Below, piece by piece: positions 7,196 to 15,421 of a stretch of DNA of 29,873 nucleotides; the first letter of the stretch is position 1, and each line of letters starts with the position of its first letter. The stretch is from positions 1 through 29,873 of the forward strand of contig JBJXDT010000130.1 of NCBI GenBank assembly GCA_046153505.1, read 5' to 3'. Under the pieces are notes generated by a model. The model did not search any database, had not been told where the DNA came from, and saw nothing but the letters and a program-made list of their open reading frames with translations. The DNA comes from JBJXDT01 sp046153505. Lineage in GTDB: Bacteria; Pseudomonadota; Gammaproteobacteria; Burkholderiales; Methylophilaceae. The position numbers were made by a program, and so were the translations under genes.

Positions 7196-8212
7196 TTACG
7201 GCGCTGCAACTTGGTTAAGAATGCTGCTTAGCATGTCACGTGCAATTTCAGTGCGGCGCATTTCATAAACAGGGCTAAACACTAGTCTGTGTGCAACCGT
7301 TTCGTGGAATACAGCATGAATATCTTCAGGTGTTACCGCTGTGCGCTCGTTTAACCAAGCATTAACTCGGGCTGCGCGTAACATCATGCTCATGCCACGA
7401 GGACTGGCGCCTGCAAGAATCAGACGATTCATATCCACATTGCTCACTTTTACGCCATATTCTAATGGTGCTCTAGTGGCCTTCCACAAGTTAAGTGCGT
7501 ATTTCTCAAGTGTTTTAGATGAATCTACGCTTTTTTGCACAATGCTTGAGAATTCATTCAACGCATCAAACTTTAAAACATCGGGTTTCACCGTATCAAC
7601 CAATGCGTCCACATTGTGAAATTTTGTATCAAAAACAAGGGACTGCATAATATCATCATCGTTAGGCACGATAATTGGAATTTCCATCATAAAGCGGTCA
7701 CGCGCTGCAGATGGAATTTCAAATGTTTCTTCTTTTTCCACTTGGTTGCGGTCAGCAAAGACAATCATGTGCGGAAAAACATGCTCTTTATTGAAGGCGG
7801 AAAGCGTGCGTTCAGCCATCACGCGAAGCAACAGCGAGTGGACTTGTGGGCGCGCTCGGTTGATTTCGTTAAAGAAAAATACCGATAAATTTTCACCTGA
7901 CATCAATAATGGACCCGCACTTACGTGCGGTTTGCCGTCTTCACCCAAATAAGTGTGGTAAACCAAATCGTTCGGCATCAAATCTATGGTGCCTTCTATC
8001 CGCTGATAACCCCCGCCAATACCGCGAGTAAATGCGCGAAGCAGCGTAGTTTTACCCACGCCTACGTCACCTTCAAGTAGCACGTGGCCTCTTGCAAAAA
8101 TTGCGGTAGTGATAAGACGAATAGGCCTTGCTTGACCTACTACTACCTTGTTTACTTCGGTTTCTAAAGTTAGCGCATGGTTGCGCCAGTCGGCCAATTG
8201 ACGATCGCTCAT
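7196..8212 (-). CDS. mxaR: MxaR, MoxR-family AAA+ ATPase
   Basis: First gene of the mxaRSACKL operon. MoxR ATPases are chaperone-like AAA+ proteins working with VWA-domain partners, here probably to mature a PQQ alcohol dehydrogenase. The 338-residue product has a Walker A motif GDVGVGKT (residues 48-55) and a Walker B region FFFNEINRA. In that motif the usual metal-binding Asp is Asn115, while the catalytic Glu116 is kept. Sensor 1 is in IVFADRNQ (MoxR proteins usually have ATQNP), and an arginine-finger-like SAARDRFMMEI and the AAA lid follow. An AAGGAAAA ribosome binding site precedes the start. The substitutions at Walker B and sensor 1 suggest a specialised subfamily. Transcription probably starts in the intergenic region shared with fabA. 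Confidence 0.88.
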   Translation of the reverse strand: MSDRQLADWRNHALTLETEVNKVVVGQARPIRLITTAIFARGHVLLEGDVGVGKTTLLRAFTRGIGGGYQRIEGTIDLMPNDLVYHTYLGEDGKPHVSAGPLLMSGENLSVFFFNEINRARPQVHSLLLRVMAERTLSAFNKEHVFPHMIVFADRNQVEKEETFEIPSAARDRFMMEIPIIVPNDDDIMQSLVFDTKFHNVDALVDTVKPDVLKFDALNEFSSIVQKSVDSSKTLEKYALNLWKATRAPLEYGVKVSNVDMNRLILAGASPRGMSMMLRAARVNAWLNERTAVTPEDIHAVFHETVAHRLVFSPVYEMRRTEIARDMLSSILNQVAAP

Positions 8213-8284
8213 CGGGTTTTCCTTAACGATTTTTTAGAGTTTAAAATAGTCCACTTATTAAAATACTAACCTAAATTTTAGAAA

Positions 8285-8306
8285 GTGTATACAGATATGT
8301 ATACAC
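8285..8306. promoter_or_regulatory. Perfect inverted repeat between mxaR and fabA, candidate operator
   Basis: GTGTATAC and GTATACAC form an 8+8 base perfect inverted repeat around a 6-base AT-rich spacer. It lies in the 183-base gap between the divergent mxa operon and fabAB, 73 bases upstream of mxaR and 90 bases upstream of fabA. The spacing of the half-sites fits a dimeric helix-turn-helix regulator; GntR- and TetR-type operators often look like this. The regulator is not in the window. Which of the two directions it controls cannot be told from sequence. Confidence 0.5.
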
Positions 8307-8334
8307 CCAAAAATAATATTGTTTAGAATAAGGC

Positions 8335-8361
8335 TTTCGCTAAATGCAATTTCCAGCGAAA
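8335..8361. promoter_or_regulatory. Second inverted repeat upstream of fabA
   Basis: TTTCGCT and AGCGAAA face each other across 13 bases, ending 35 bases before the fabA start. This is where a fabA promoter core would be expected. A possible weak promoter is TTGTTT at 8319 with TAAATG at 8341, which the repeat would overlap. No clear Shine-Dalgarno sequence precedes fabA. It could be an operator for an unsaturated fatty-acid regulator, but I cannot name one. Confidence 0.35.
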
Positions 8362-8395
8362 ATAGCATATATTCATTATCCAAAGTTTAAATTAA

Positions 8396-8911
8396 ATGTC
8401 TAAAAAAAATAGCTTTAGTAAAGAGGAATTGTTAGCGTGCGGCAGGGGTGAGATGTTTGGCGAGGGCAATGCGCAGTTGCCGTTGCCGCCAATGCTTATG
8501 TTTGACCGTATTGTAAGTATCACTGAAGATGGCGGAAAATTTGGTAATGGACAAATTATCGCCGAGCTTGATATATCGGAAGATTTATGGTTTTTTGGCT
8601 GCCACTTTACGGGCGATCCTGTGATGCCTGGTTGTTTGGGGCTAGATGCGATGTGGCAGTTGGTTGGATTCTATCTGGGTTGGAAGGGTGGACTCGGTCG
8701 CGGTCGTGCACTTGGAGCAGGTGAAGTGAAATTTACTGGTCAGGTACTTCCAACTGCTAAAATGGCGACATATACTATCGACTTGAAGCGTGTGATTTTG
8801 CGTAAATTGGTTATGGGTATAGCCGATGCAACAATGAGCCTTGATGGCCGTGAAATCTATGCTGCTAATGATTTACGCGTGGGCTTATTTACACGTACAG
8901 ATAATTTCTAA
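8396..8911 (+). CDS. fabA: 3-hydroxydecanoyl-ACP dehydratase/isomerase FabA
   Basis: Bifunctional dehydratase and trans-2/cis-3-decenoyl-ACP isomerase that introduces the double bond in type II fatty acid synthesis. The 171-residue product matches E. coli FabA nearly throughout. The catalytic His70 is in FGCHFTGDP and Asp84 is in GCLGLDAMWQL. KFTGQVLPTAK and the C-terminal YAANDLRVGLF are also characteristic. The length equals the family norm and the N-terminus aligns without extension, so the start is well supported although no clear ribosome binding site is seen. fabB follows 28 bases downstream, so the window holds the classical anaerobic unsaturated fatty-acid pair. Confidence 0.97.
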   Translation: MSKKNSFSKEELLACGRGEMFGEGNAQLPLPPMLMFDRIVSITEDGGKFGNGQIIAELDISEDLWFFGCHFTGDPVMPGCLGLDAMWQLVGFYLGWKGGLGRGRALGAGEVKFTGQVLPTAKMATYTIDLKRVILRKLVMGIADATMSLDGREIYAANDLRVGLFTRTDNF

Positions 8912-8939
8912 TAAATAAGAATTTTTGGGGAGCACGTAA

Positions 8940-10160
8940 ATGAGGCGTGTTGTAATAACTGGTCTAGGAATCGTTTCTAGCCTTGGTAACAACAAAGCAG
9001 AAGTCAAACAGAGTTTGTTTGATGGTAAATCTGGCATTACTTTTCAACCAGAATATGCGGCGCGTGGCTTACGCTCTCAAGTAGCTGGTTCAATCAAAAA
9101 TCTCGATATAGAGGCGCTCATAGACCGAAAATTGTTTAGGTTTATGGCTAAAGGTCATGCCTATGCATGGATTGCGTTGCAAGAAGCGATTGCAGACTCA
9201 AATTTACCTCTAGAACTTGTTTCTAATATCCGTACAGGAATGATAGTGGGCGCGGGTGGTACTTCAACTGAGGCAATGCTGGATGGAACAAACACTTTTG
9301 CAGAAAAAGGCATTCGCCGCGTTGGGCCTTATATGGTCACCAAAACGATGGGCAATGGTGTACTGGCTTGCTTAGCCACAGGTGCGCAAATTAAAGGCAT
9401 TAATTACGCAATAACATCTGCATGTTCAACCAGCGCACACTGTATTGGCAATGGTGTAGAGCAAATTCAAATGGGCAAGCAAGATATTGTGTTTGCCGGC
9501 GGCGCCGAAGAAGAACATTGGACAATGTCATATATGTTCGACGCCATGGGCGCAATGAGTAGCAAATACAACGAAACCCCAGAAAAGGCTTCGCGGACTT
9601 ATGATGCAGACCGTGATGGCTTTGTCATTTCGGGCGGCGGCGGCATTGTGGTACTAGAAGAATACGAGCACGCAAAAAAACGCGGCGCGAAAATTTATGC
9701 CGAAGTGGTTGGTTATGGCGCTACTTCGGATGGTTACGATATGGTCGCACCAAGCGGCGAGGGTGCAGTGCGCTGCATGCGACTAGCGTTAGAAGGTATT
9801 GATAAAGTCGATTATATTAACACGCACGGGACTTCTACCCCTGTTGGAGACACCAAAGAACTTGAAGCGATTCGCGAAGTATTTGGCACCAATAATCCTG
9901 TGGCCATTGCATCGACCAAGTCACTTAGTGGTCATGCGCTTGGCGCCGCAGGTGTTAACGAGGCGATTTACACGCTGATTATGATGGAAAATAATTTCGT
10001 TGCTGCGAGTGCGAATATTGATAACCTCGACCCCGCTGCAGAAGGTTTGAATATTCTACGCAAACGCATTGATAACATGAAGATTGAAACTGCACTATCC
10101 AATAGTTTCGGCTTCGGTGGTACGAACGCCACGCTAACGATGTCTACTAAAAACCTATAA
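8940..10160 (+). CDS. fabB: Beta-ketoacyl-ACP synthase I FabB
   Basis: Condensing enzyme that elongates the cis-3-decenoyl-ACP made by FabA, and saturated acyl chains as well. The 406-residue product contains the full thiolase-fold catalytic triad. The nucleophile Cys162 is in TSACSTSAHC. The two histidines are in NTHGTSTPVGD and SLSGHALGAAG. A C-terminal GFGGTNATL loop closes the active site. A GGGGAG ribosome binding site lies just before the start. The pairing with fabA and the length point to FabB rather than FabF. Confidence 0.96.
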   Translation: MRRVVITGLGIVSSLGNNKAEVKQSLFDGKSGITFQPEYAARGLRSQVAGSIKNLDIEALIDRKLFRFMAKGHAYAWIALQEAIADSNLPLELVSNIRTGMIVGAGGTSTEAMLDGTNTFAEKGIRRVGPYMVTKTMGNGVLACLATGAQIKGINYAITSACSTSAHCIGNGVEQIQMGKQDIVFAGGAEEEHWTMSYMFDAMGAMSSKYNETPEKASRTYDADRDGFVISGGGGIVVLEEYEHAKKRGAKIYAEVVGYGATSDGYDMVAPSGEGAVRCMRLALEGIDKVDYINTHGTSTPVGDTKELEAIREVFGTNNPVAIASTKSLSGHALGAAGVNEAIYTLIMMENNFVAASANIDNLDPAAEGLNILRKRIDNMKIETALSNSFGFGGTNATLTMSTKNL

Positions 10161-10201
10161 GGCGCGTTAATTGCGCATAACTTTTAAATGAGGAGCGCAA
10201 T

Positions 10202-10732
10202 ATGAAAAAGCTTTTAATCGTTCTGGTAGCCTGTATTTTAGGGGCTTGCGCGACTGATCGTACGGTACATATTTCTGAGGCACAAGTGCAAGAAATGTTG
10301 AACAAAAAGCTTGCTTTGCCAATTTCTGTACTCAAAATTTTTGATGTAAATCTTTCCAATTCTTTGGTGAAGTTCGATAAAACTACTGGCCGAATGAATA
10401 CGACGCTGGACACCAATATGAGCAGCCAATTACTAGATAAAACGTTGGCGGGCAAGCTTGGAATTTCAGGCAAATTGCGCTTTGATGCACCCACGCAATC
10501 GATTGTGCTGGATGACCCGAAAATTGAGCAACTAACTTTGGATGGTGCTGGTGGTAAATATAACGATTTGCTGAATGCACTCGCTAAAACTGTGGGCGGA
10601 GAAATGTTAAATGGCATTACGCTCTACACCGTGAAACCAGAAGATTTGAAATATGGCGGCACTAGCTATAGCCCCAAGGACATGGTGGTGACGGATAATG
10701 GCTTGCAGTTAACACTTAGTCCCATAAGGTAG
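10202..10732 (+). CDS. DUF1439/YceB-like lipoprotein
   Basis: 176-residue predicted outer-membrane or periplasmic lipoprotein. It has a short signal peptide with lipobox LGAC (cysteine at about residue 18). A folded domain follows that begins ISEAQVQEMLNKKLALP and contains alternating polar and hydrophobic beta strands (SNSLVKFDKTTGRMNT, KLRFDAPTQSIVLDDP). This pattern resembles the DUF1439 family, of which E. coli YceB is a member. These have a lipid-binding-like fold and no settled function. A GAGGAG-like ribosome binding site (ATGAGGAGCGCAAT) precedes the start. It may be co-transcribed with fabB 41 bases upstream; whether it acts in lipid metabolism is speculation. Confidence 0.75.
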   Translation: MKKLLIVLVACILGACATDRTVHISEAQVQEMLNKKLALPISVLKIFDVNLSNSLVKFDKTTGRMNTTLDTNMSSQLLDKTLAGKLGISGKLRFDAPTQSIVLDDPKIEQLTLDGAGGKYNDLLNALAKTVGGEMLNGITLYTVKPEDLKYGGTSYSPKDMVVTDNGLQLTLSPIR

Positions 10733-10734
10733 AT

Positions 10735-10926
10735 ATGCCGGGCTATAAACAATTTTTTCTGAGCCTTGGATTTGTGCTCGTGGTTTTTGCTGCTGCCTTC
10801 TTACAAGAAGGGTTTAATGGTGGGCGATTGTTTTTACTTGCGTTTGGTATTGTGTGTGTTTTGTTAGCCTTGCTCGTGACTGAGGGCAATTTAAAAAAGT
10901 ATTTGCGTTGGATAATAGGCCTCTAA
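10735..10926 (+). CDS. Small hydrophobic membrane protein, unknown function
   Basis: A 63-residue product with two predicted membrane helices (about 6-23 and 31-48) joined by a short loop EGFNGGR, and a basic C-terminus ENLKK-like (NLKKYLRWIIGL). It begins 2 bases after the stop of the upstream lipoprotein gene, so translation is probably coupled. I recognise no family. The tight coupling and clean two-helix pattern argue that it is a real gene rather than a chance ORF. Confidence 0.6.
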   Translation: MPGYKQFFLSLGFVLVVFAAAFLQEGFNGGRLFLLAFGIVCVLLALLVTEGNLKKYLRWIIGL

Positions 10927-10932
10927 TCTAGA

Positions 10933-11301
10933 TTACAAAATAAGTGCTGCCACCACATTCCTGCCTTCACTCATTAAAAAGTTATAGGTTCGGCACGCGG
11001 CAGCGGTAGTCATGCATTCCAGCGGAATACCTTGTGAGGTTAAACTTTGGACAATTTTAGGGTGCAAAAATTGGTGTTTTTCACCTGTGCCTAACAAAAC
11101 CACTTCTGGCTTTAAATCTACAATTTGCGCAAAATCCGCTTCTGCCAAACTGGAAAAATCAGTCGCTTGCCAATCTAAAATAAGCTTATCCGCCATCACA
11201 ATTAAATTGCGCGTATGGCGCTGCTTATTGATTTCTATATGTCCAGCTCCGTAGCCAGTAATTAAATAGTTATTTTCTGCGGTGGTTAAATGGAGTTTCA
11301 T
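10933..11301 (-). CDS. Mth938-like domain protein (DUF498)
   Basis: Member of the Mth938/NDUFAF3-like family, small alpha/beta proteins. The mitochondrial relative helps assemble respiratory complex I; the bacterial role is unclear. Visible features are ITGYGAGHIEIN near the start, a central VVLLGTGEKHQFLHP and the C-terminal GIPLECMTTAAACRTYNFL, typical of the family. I chose the inner ATG at 11301, giving 122 residues (MKLHLTTAEN...). Family members begin close to this point, and the eight extra residues from the ATG at 11325 look non-conserved. Neither start has a strong ribosome binding site. The gene is convergent with the small membrane protein gene, 6 bases apart. Confidence 0.8.
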   Translation of the reverse strand: MKLHLTTAENNYLITGYGAGHIEINKQRHTRNLIVMADKLILDWQATDFSSLAEADFAQIVDLKPEVVLLGTGEKHQFLHPKIVQSLTSQGIPLECMTTAAACRTYNFLMSEGRNVVAALIL

Positions 11302-11399
11302 CTTGCTTTGCGCACAGGCTTTCATTGAGTGAAAGGCTTATTCTAATGTAAACTTACACCTTTATAAACTGCGCTTTTAAAAGCAAAAAATAATCTCTC

Positions 11400-12638
11400 A
11401 TGTCGCCATTACTCAAATCTAACAAGCTTGCTAACGTTTGCTACGATATTCGTGGCCCGGTGCTGCAACGCGCCCGCCAAATGGAAGATGAAGGTCAGCG
11501 CATTATTAAGCTCAACATCGGCAACCCTGGCGTGTTTGGCCTAGAAGTGCCAGATGAAATTCAGCAAGATGTGATTCGTAACATGAGTAAATCGGGCGTT
11601 TATACCGATAGCAAAGGCTTGTTCGAGCCGCGCAAAGCCATTATGCATTATACCCAAAGCAAGCATATTGCAGGTGTAACGGTTGATGACATTATTATCG
11701 GCAATGGTGTTTCTGAGTTGATTGTGATGGCGATGCAGGGCTTGCTGAACAACGGCGATCAAGTGTTGGTGCCAATGCCAGATTACCCTTTGTGGACGGC
11801 GGCTGTAACGCTTGCTGGTGGCACACCAAGGCATTATCTGTGCGATGAAGATAGCGGCTGGTTGCCGAATTTAGCGGATATTGAATCTAAAATCACCGCC
11901 AACACGCGTGCGATTGTGGTGATTAATCCAAACAATCCAACTGGCGCGCTTTATCCTAAAGAAACGCTGTTGAGTATTATTGAAATTGCGCGTCATCACG
12001 GTTTGGTGGTTTATGCCGATGAAATTTATGACAAAGTGCTATACGACGGCAACACGCATATTTCCTTGGCATCGCTGGCGGATGACGTGCTATTTGTGAC
12101 GTTTAATGGTTTAAGCAAAAATTACCGCGCCTGTGGTTATCGCGCTGGTTGGATGATTGTTTCTGGTGATAAATCGCAGGCATCAGATTATATTGAAGGT
12201 TTGAATATGTTAGCATCCATGCGGCTTTGCGCTAATGTTCCAGGCCAGTTGGCGATTCAAACTGCACTTGGGGGCTACCAAAGTATTGATGATTTGGTTG
12301 CGCCAACTGGCAGACTTTGCAAGCAACGCGACTTGGCTTATGAGATGCTCACGGCGATTCCTGGCGTTAGTTGTGTTAAACCAAAGGCGGCGATGTATTT
12401 GTTCCCCAGGCTTGATCCAAAAATTTACCCGATTGCTGACGACCAGCAATTTATTTTAGATTTATTGCTTGAAGAAAAAGTCTTGCTGGTGCAAGGTACA
12501 GGGTTTAACTGGAAGACGCCTGACCATTTCCGCGTGGTGTTTTTGCCGAATGTGGATGATTTAACCGAGGCGATCAATCGTATTGGGCGATTCCTTAAAA
12601 ACTATCGCGAAAGCAATAGCAAAAAAACTACAAAATAA
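11400..12638 (+). CDS. alaA: AlaA-type alanine aminotransferase
   Basis: PLP-dependent fold-type I aminotransferase, closest by eye to E. coli AlaA (YfbQ), which makes alanine from pyruvate with glutamate as donor. Matching segments include SNKLANVCYDIRGPVLQRA near the N-terminus, IGNGVSELIV, MPDYPLWTAAV and INPNNPTGALYPKE. The PLP lysine is in FNGLSKNYRACGYR. Near the C-terminus are MLASMRLCANVPGQLAIQTA and VLLVQGTGFNW. The 412-residue length is normal. It stands 15 bases before the hom start, so alaA, hom and thrC probably form one amino-acid operon. This alaA-hom-thrC order is common in beta-proteobacteria. Confidence 0.93.
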   Translation: MSPLLKSNKLANVCYDIRGPVLQRARQMEDEGQRIIKLNIGNPGVFGLEVPDEIQQDVIRNMSKSGVYTDSKGLFEPRKAIMHYTQSKHIAGVTVDDIIIGNGVSELIVMAMQGLLNNGDQVLVPMPDYPLWTAAVTLAGGTPRHYLCDEDSGWLPNLADIESKITANTRAIVVINPNNPTGALYPKETLLSIIEIARHHGLVVYADEIYDKVLYDGNTHISLASLADDVLFVTFNGLSKNYRACGYRAGWMIVSGDKSQASDYIEGLNMLASMRLCANVPGQLAIQTALGGYQSIDDLVAPTGRLCKQRDLAYEMLTAIPGVSCVKPKAAMYLFPRLDPKIYPIADDQQFILDLLLEEKVLLVQGTGFNWKTPDHFRVVFLPNVDDLTEAINRIGRFLKNYRESNSKKTTK

Positions 12639-12653
12639 AATTTGGAGCGAAAC

Positions 12654-13967
12654 TTGAAGCAATTAAATGTGGGTTTGTTGGGCATAGGCACTGTCGGTGG
12701 AGGTGTTTATACAGTGCTAAAGCGCAATGCGGATGAAATTACACGGCGAACTGGCTGCGCGATTAAAATCGTGCAAATTGCAGACAAAAATATTGAACTC
12801 GCCAAAAAAGTAACAGGCGATACTGTGGCAATTACTGACGATGCCTTTGTAGTAGTTAATAATCCTGAGGTTGATGTTGTGATTGAGCTGATTGGCGGCT
12901 ATGGCATTGCCAAAGAGTTGATGTTGAAGGCGATTGCTAATGGTAAACACGTCGTAACCGCTAATAAAGCGTTGCTTGCCTTGCATGGCAATGAGATTTT
13001 TGGCGCTGCTCAAAAGGCAGGTGTGATTGTCGCGTTTGAGGCTGCAGTTGCGGGCGGCATACCTATTATCAAGACCTTGCGCGAAGGTTTGGGCGCAAAC
13101 AAAATTGAGTGGCTTGCTGGCATTATTAACGGTACAACTAATTTCATATTGACTGAAATGCGCGAAAAAGGCCTGACTTATCAAGATGTTATTGGCGAAG
13201 CACAACGTTTGGGCTATGCCGAGGCTGACCCTACCTTTGACGTAGAAGGCATTGATGCGGCGCATAAACTCACGATCATGAGTGCGATTGCGTTTGGTAT
13301 TCCTATGAAATTTAAAGAGGCTTACACCGAAGGTATTACCAAGTTACAGCAAGCAGATATTCAATACGCTGAGGAGCTTGGTTATCGTGTTAAATTATTG
13401 GGCATTACAAAACATACTGAGAAAGGCGTGGAGTTGCGAGTACACCCAACGCTAATCCCAGAAAAGCGCTTGGTTGCAAATGTCAATGGTGCAATGAACG
13501 CAGTGGTGGTGAAGGGCGATGCAGTTGGTCCAACCTTGTATTATGGCGCGGGTGCTGGCGCAGAGCCTACAGCTAGCGCAGTAGTGGCTGATTTAATGGA
13601 TGTTGCACGCTTGAGCGCAGCAACTATAGAGCAACGCGTACCATATTTAGCATTTCAACCCAACAGCGTCGCCGATTTACCGATTTTGCCAATTTCTGAA
13701 GTTGAAACAGCTTATTACTTACGCTTACGAGCTTCTGATAAACCAGGTGTTTTGGCAGGTGTCACCAAGATATTGGCAGACCGGAATATTTCGATTGATG
13801 CCATGCTACAAAAAGAGCCCGCTGACAATGAAGCCGAAGCAGATATTGTGATTTTGACGCATGTGACCATAGAAAAAAATATGGATGCAGGTATTGCAGA
13901 AATTGAAGCGTTGCCAGCGATTGTAGGCAAACTCGTTAAAATTCGTATGGAAGAATTAGGTAACTAA
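12654..13967 (+). CDS. hom: Homoserine dehydrogenase
   Basis: NAD(P)-dependent reduction of aspartate semialdehyde to homoserine, the branch to threonine and methionine. The N-terminal Rossmann domain begins VGLLGIGTVGGGVY. VVTANKALLA and the GINGT-type loop GIINGTTNFILTEM bind substrate. EAQRLGYAEADPTFDVEGIDA is the family signature. The C-terminal ACT domain (about 350-437, YYLRLRASDKPGVLAGVTKIL) is expected to give threonine feedback control. I use the TTG at 12654 because GGAG lies 7 bases upstream and the product (437 residues) then starts like its relatives. An upstream in-frame TTG at 12642 overlaps that ribosome binding site. thrC starts 3 bases after the stop. Confidence 0.96.
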   Translation: MKQLNVGLLGIGTVGGGVYTVLKRNADEITRRTGCAIKIVQIADKNIELAKKVTGDTVAITDDAFVVVNNPEVDVVIELIGGYGIAKELMLKAIANGKHVVTANKALLALHGNEIFGAAQKAGVIVAFEAAVAGGIPIIKTLREGLGANKIEWLAGIINGTTNFILTEMREKGLTYQDVIGEAQRLGYAEADPTFDVEGIDAAHKLTIMSAIAFGIPMKFKEAYTEGITKLQQADIQYAEELGYRVKLLGITKHTEKGVELRVHPTLIPEKRLVANVNGAMNAVVVKGDAVGPTLYYGAGAGAEPTASAVVADLMDVARLSAATIEQRVPYLAFQPNSVADLPILPISEVETAYYLRLRASDKPGVLAGVTKILADRNISIDAMLQKEPADNEAEADIVILTHVTIEKNMDAGIAEIEALPAIVGKLVKIRMEELGN

Positions 13968-13970
13968 GCA

Positions 13971-15395
13971 ATGAAGTATATTAGCACTCGTGGGCAATCG
14001 CCCGCACTTAGTTTTAGTGAAATCTTGCTGGGCGGCCTTGCTCCCGATGGCGGTCTGTATTTGCCTGAAACTTATCCGCAATTTAACGATGCCGATTTAA
14101 GTGCCATGCGCGGCATGCATTATCGCGATTTGGCATTTGCCATTTTGTCACGCTTAGTACATGACATTCCCGCCAACGATTTAAAAGCGATTATCGACAA
14201 AACCTATACCGCTGAAGTCTACGGCTTTACACGTCTAGGCCAAAATGCTGAAGACATCACACCTACAGTGAAGTTAGAAGATAACTTATATCTGCTTAGC
14301 CTCTCCAATGGCCCAACCTTGGCGTTTAAAGACATGGCCATGCAGTTGCTAGGCAATTTGTTTGAATACGTGCTCAATAAAACAGGCGAAACCACCAATA
14401 TTTTAGGTGCGACTTCTGGCGATACGGGTAGTGCCGCAGAATACGCTATGCGCGGCAAAAAAGGTGTGCGTGTATTTATGCTCTCACCGCACCAAAAAAT
14501 GAGTCGCTTTCAAACCGCGCAAATGTTCAGCTTGCAAGACGACAACATTTTCAATATCGCCGTCAAAGGCGTGTTTGATGACGCGCAAGATATGGTAAAA
14601 GCCGTTTCAAATAACCTTGAGTTTAAAGCCAAATACAAAATAGGCGCAGTTAATAGCATCAACTGGGGGCGCATTGTCGCGCAAGTGGTGTATTACTTTA
14701 AGGGTTATTTTGCCGTCACGAAAAATAACAATCAAAAAGTGAGTTTCGCCGTGCCTAGTGGCAACTTTGGTAACGTATGTGCGGGCCACATCGCACGCAT
14801 GATGGGCTTGCCTATTGACAAGCTAGTGGTTGCGACTAACGAAAACGATGTTCTAGACGAGTTCTTTAAAACAGGTCAATATCGCCCACGCGGTTCCGTA
14901 AATACCTACCATACTTCAAGCCCTTCTATGGATATTAGCAAAGCCTCAAATTTTGAGCGTTTTGTGTATGATTTGGTTGGCAAAGATGGCGCCAAAGTGC
15001 GAGAGTTATGGAGCAGTGTAGATAAAGGCGGCGCGTTTGATTTAAGCGCTTATATGCCTAAAGTCAGGGCGGAGTTTGGTTTTGTGTCTGGCAGTAGCAA
15101 CCACGCTAACCGCATGCAAACCATCCGCCAAACTAAAGATAAATATGGCGTGGTGATTGATACGCATACCGCCGATGGTTTAAAAGTGGCACTTGAATTG
15201 CGTGATACAAACATACCGATGGTGGTGCTAGAAACCGCCTTGCCAGCAAAGTTTGAAGATGCCTTACTCGAAGCTTTAGGCGAAGTGCCGCCAAGGCCAG
15301 TCAGTCTCAACGGCATTGAAGGTTTACCACAAAAATTCACGGTGATGGATGTGAGTGTGGATGCGATTAAAACTTTTATTGCGCAGAATACTTAA
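13971..15395 (+). CDS. thrC: Threonine synthase
   Basis: PLP fold-type II enzyme converting O-phosphohomoserine to threonine. The 474-residue product has the long-form architecture: N-terminal MKYISTRGQSPALSFSEILL, the PLP lysine in GPTLAFKDMAMQLLG and the phosphate loop in GATSGDTGSAAEYAMRGK. FAVPSGNFGNVCAGHIA and SGSSNHANRMQTI follow further on. Homoserine kinase (thrB), needed between Hom and ThrC, is not in the window. The start lies 3 bases after the hom stop, indicating a shared transcript. Confidence 0.96.
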   Translation: MKYISTRGQSPALSFSEILLGGLAPDGGLYLPETYPQFNDADLSAMRGMHYRDLAFAILSRLVHDIPANDLKAIIDKTYTAEVYGFTRLGQNAEDITPTVKLEDNLYLLSLSNGPTLAFKDMAMQLLGNLFEYVLNKTGETTNILGATSGDTGSAAEYAMRGKKGVRVFMLSPHQKMSRFQTAQMFSLQDDNIFNIAVKGVFDDAQDMVKAVSNNLEFKAKYKIGAVNSINWGRIVAQVVYYFKGYFAVTKNNNQKVSFAVPSGNFGNVCAGHIARMMGLPIDKLVVATNENDVLDEFFKTGQYRPRGSVNTYHTSSPSMDISKASNFERFVYDLVGKDGAKVRELWSSVDKGGAFDLSAYMPKVRAEFGFVSGSSNHANRMQTIRQTKDKYGVVIDTHTADGLKVALELRDTNIPMVVLETALPAKFEDALLEALGEVPPRPVSLNGIEGLPQKFTVMDVSVDAIKTFIAQNT

Positions 15396-15421
15396 CCGCT
15401 AATAACGTAACGGATAGTGCA

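Noticed and set aside
12717..13265. Long minus-strand ORF of 182 codons opposite hom
   Set aside because: It is antisense to a clearly conserved enzyme, has low-complexity composition and shows no recognisable domain; a shadow ORF.
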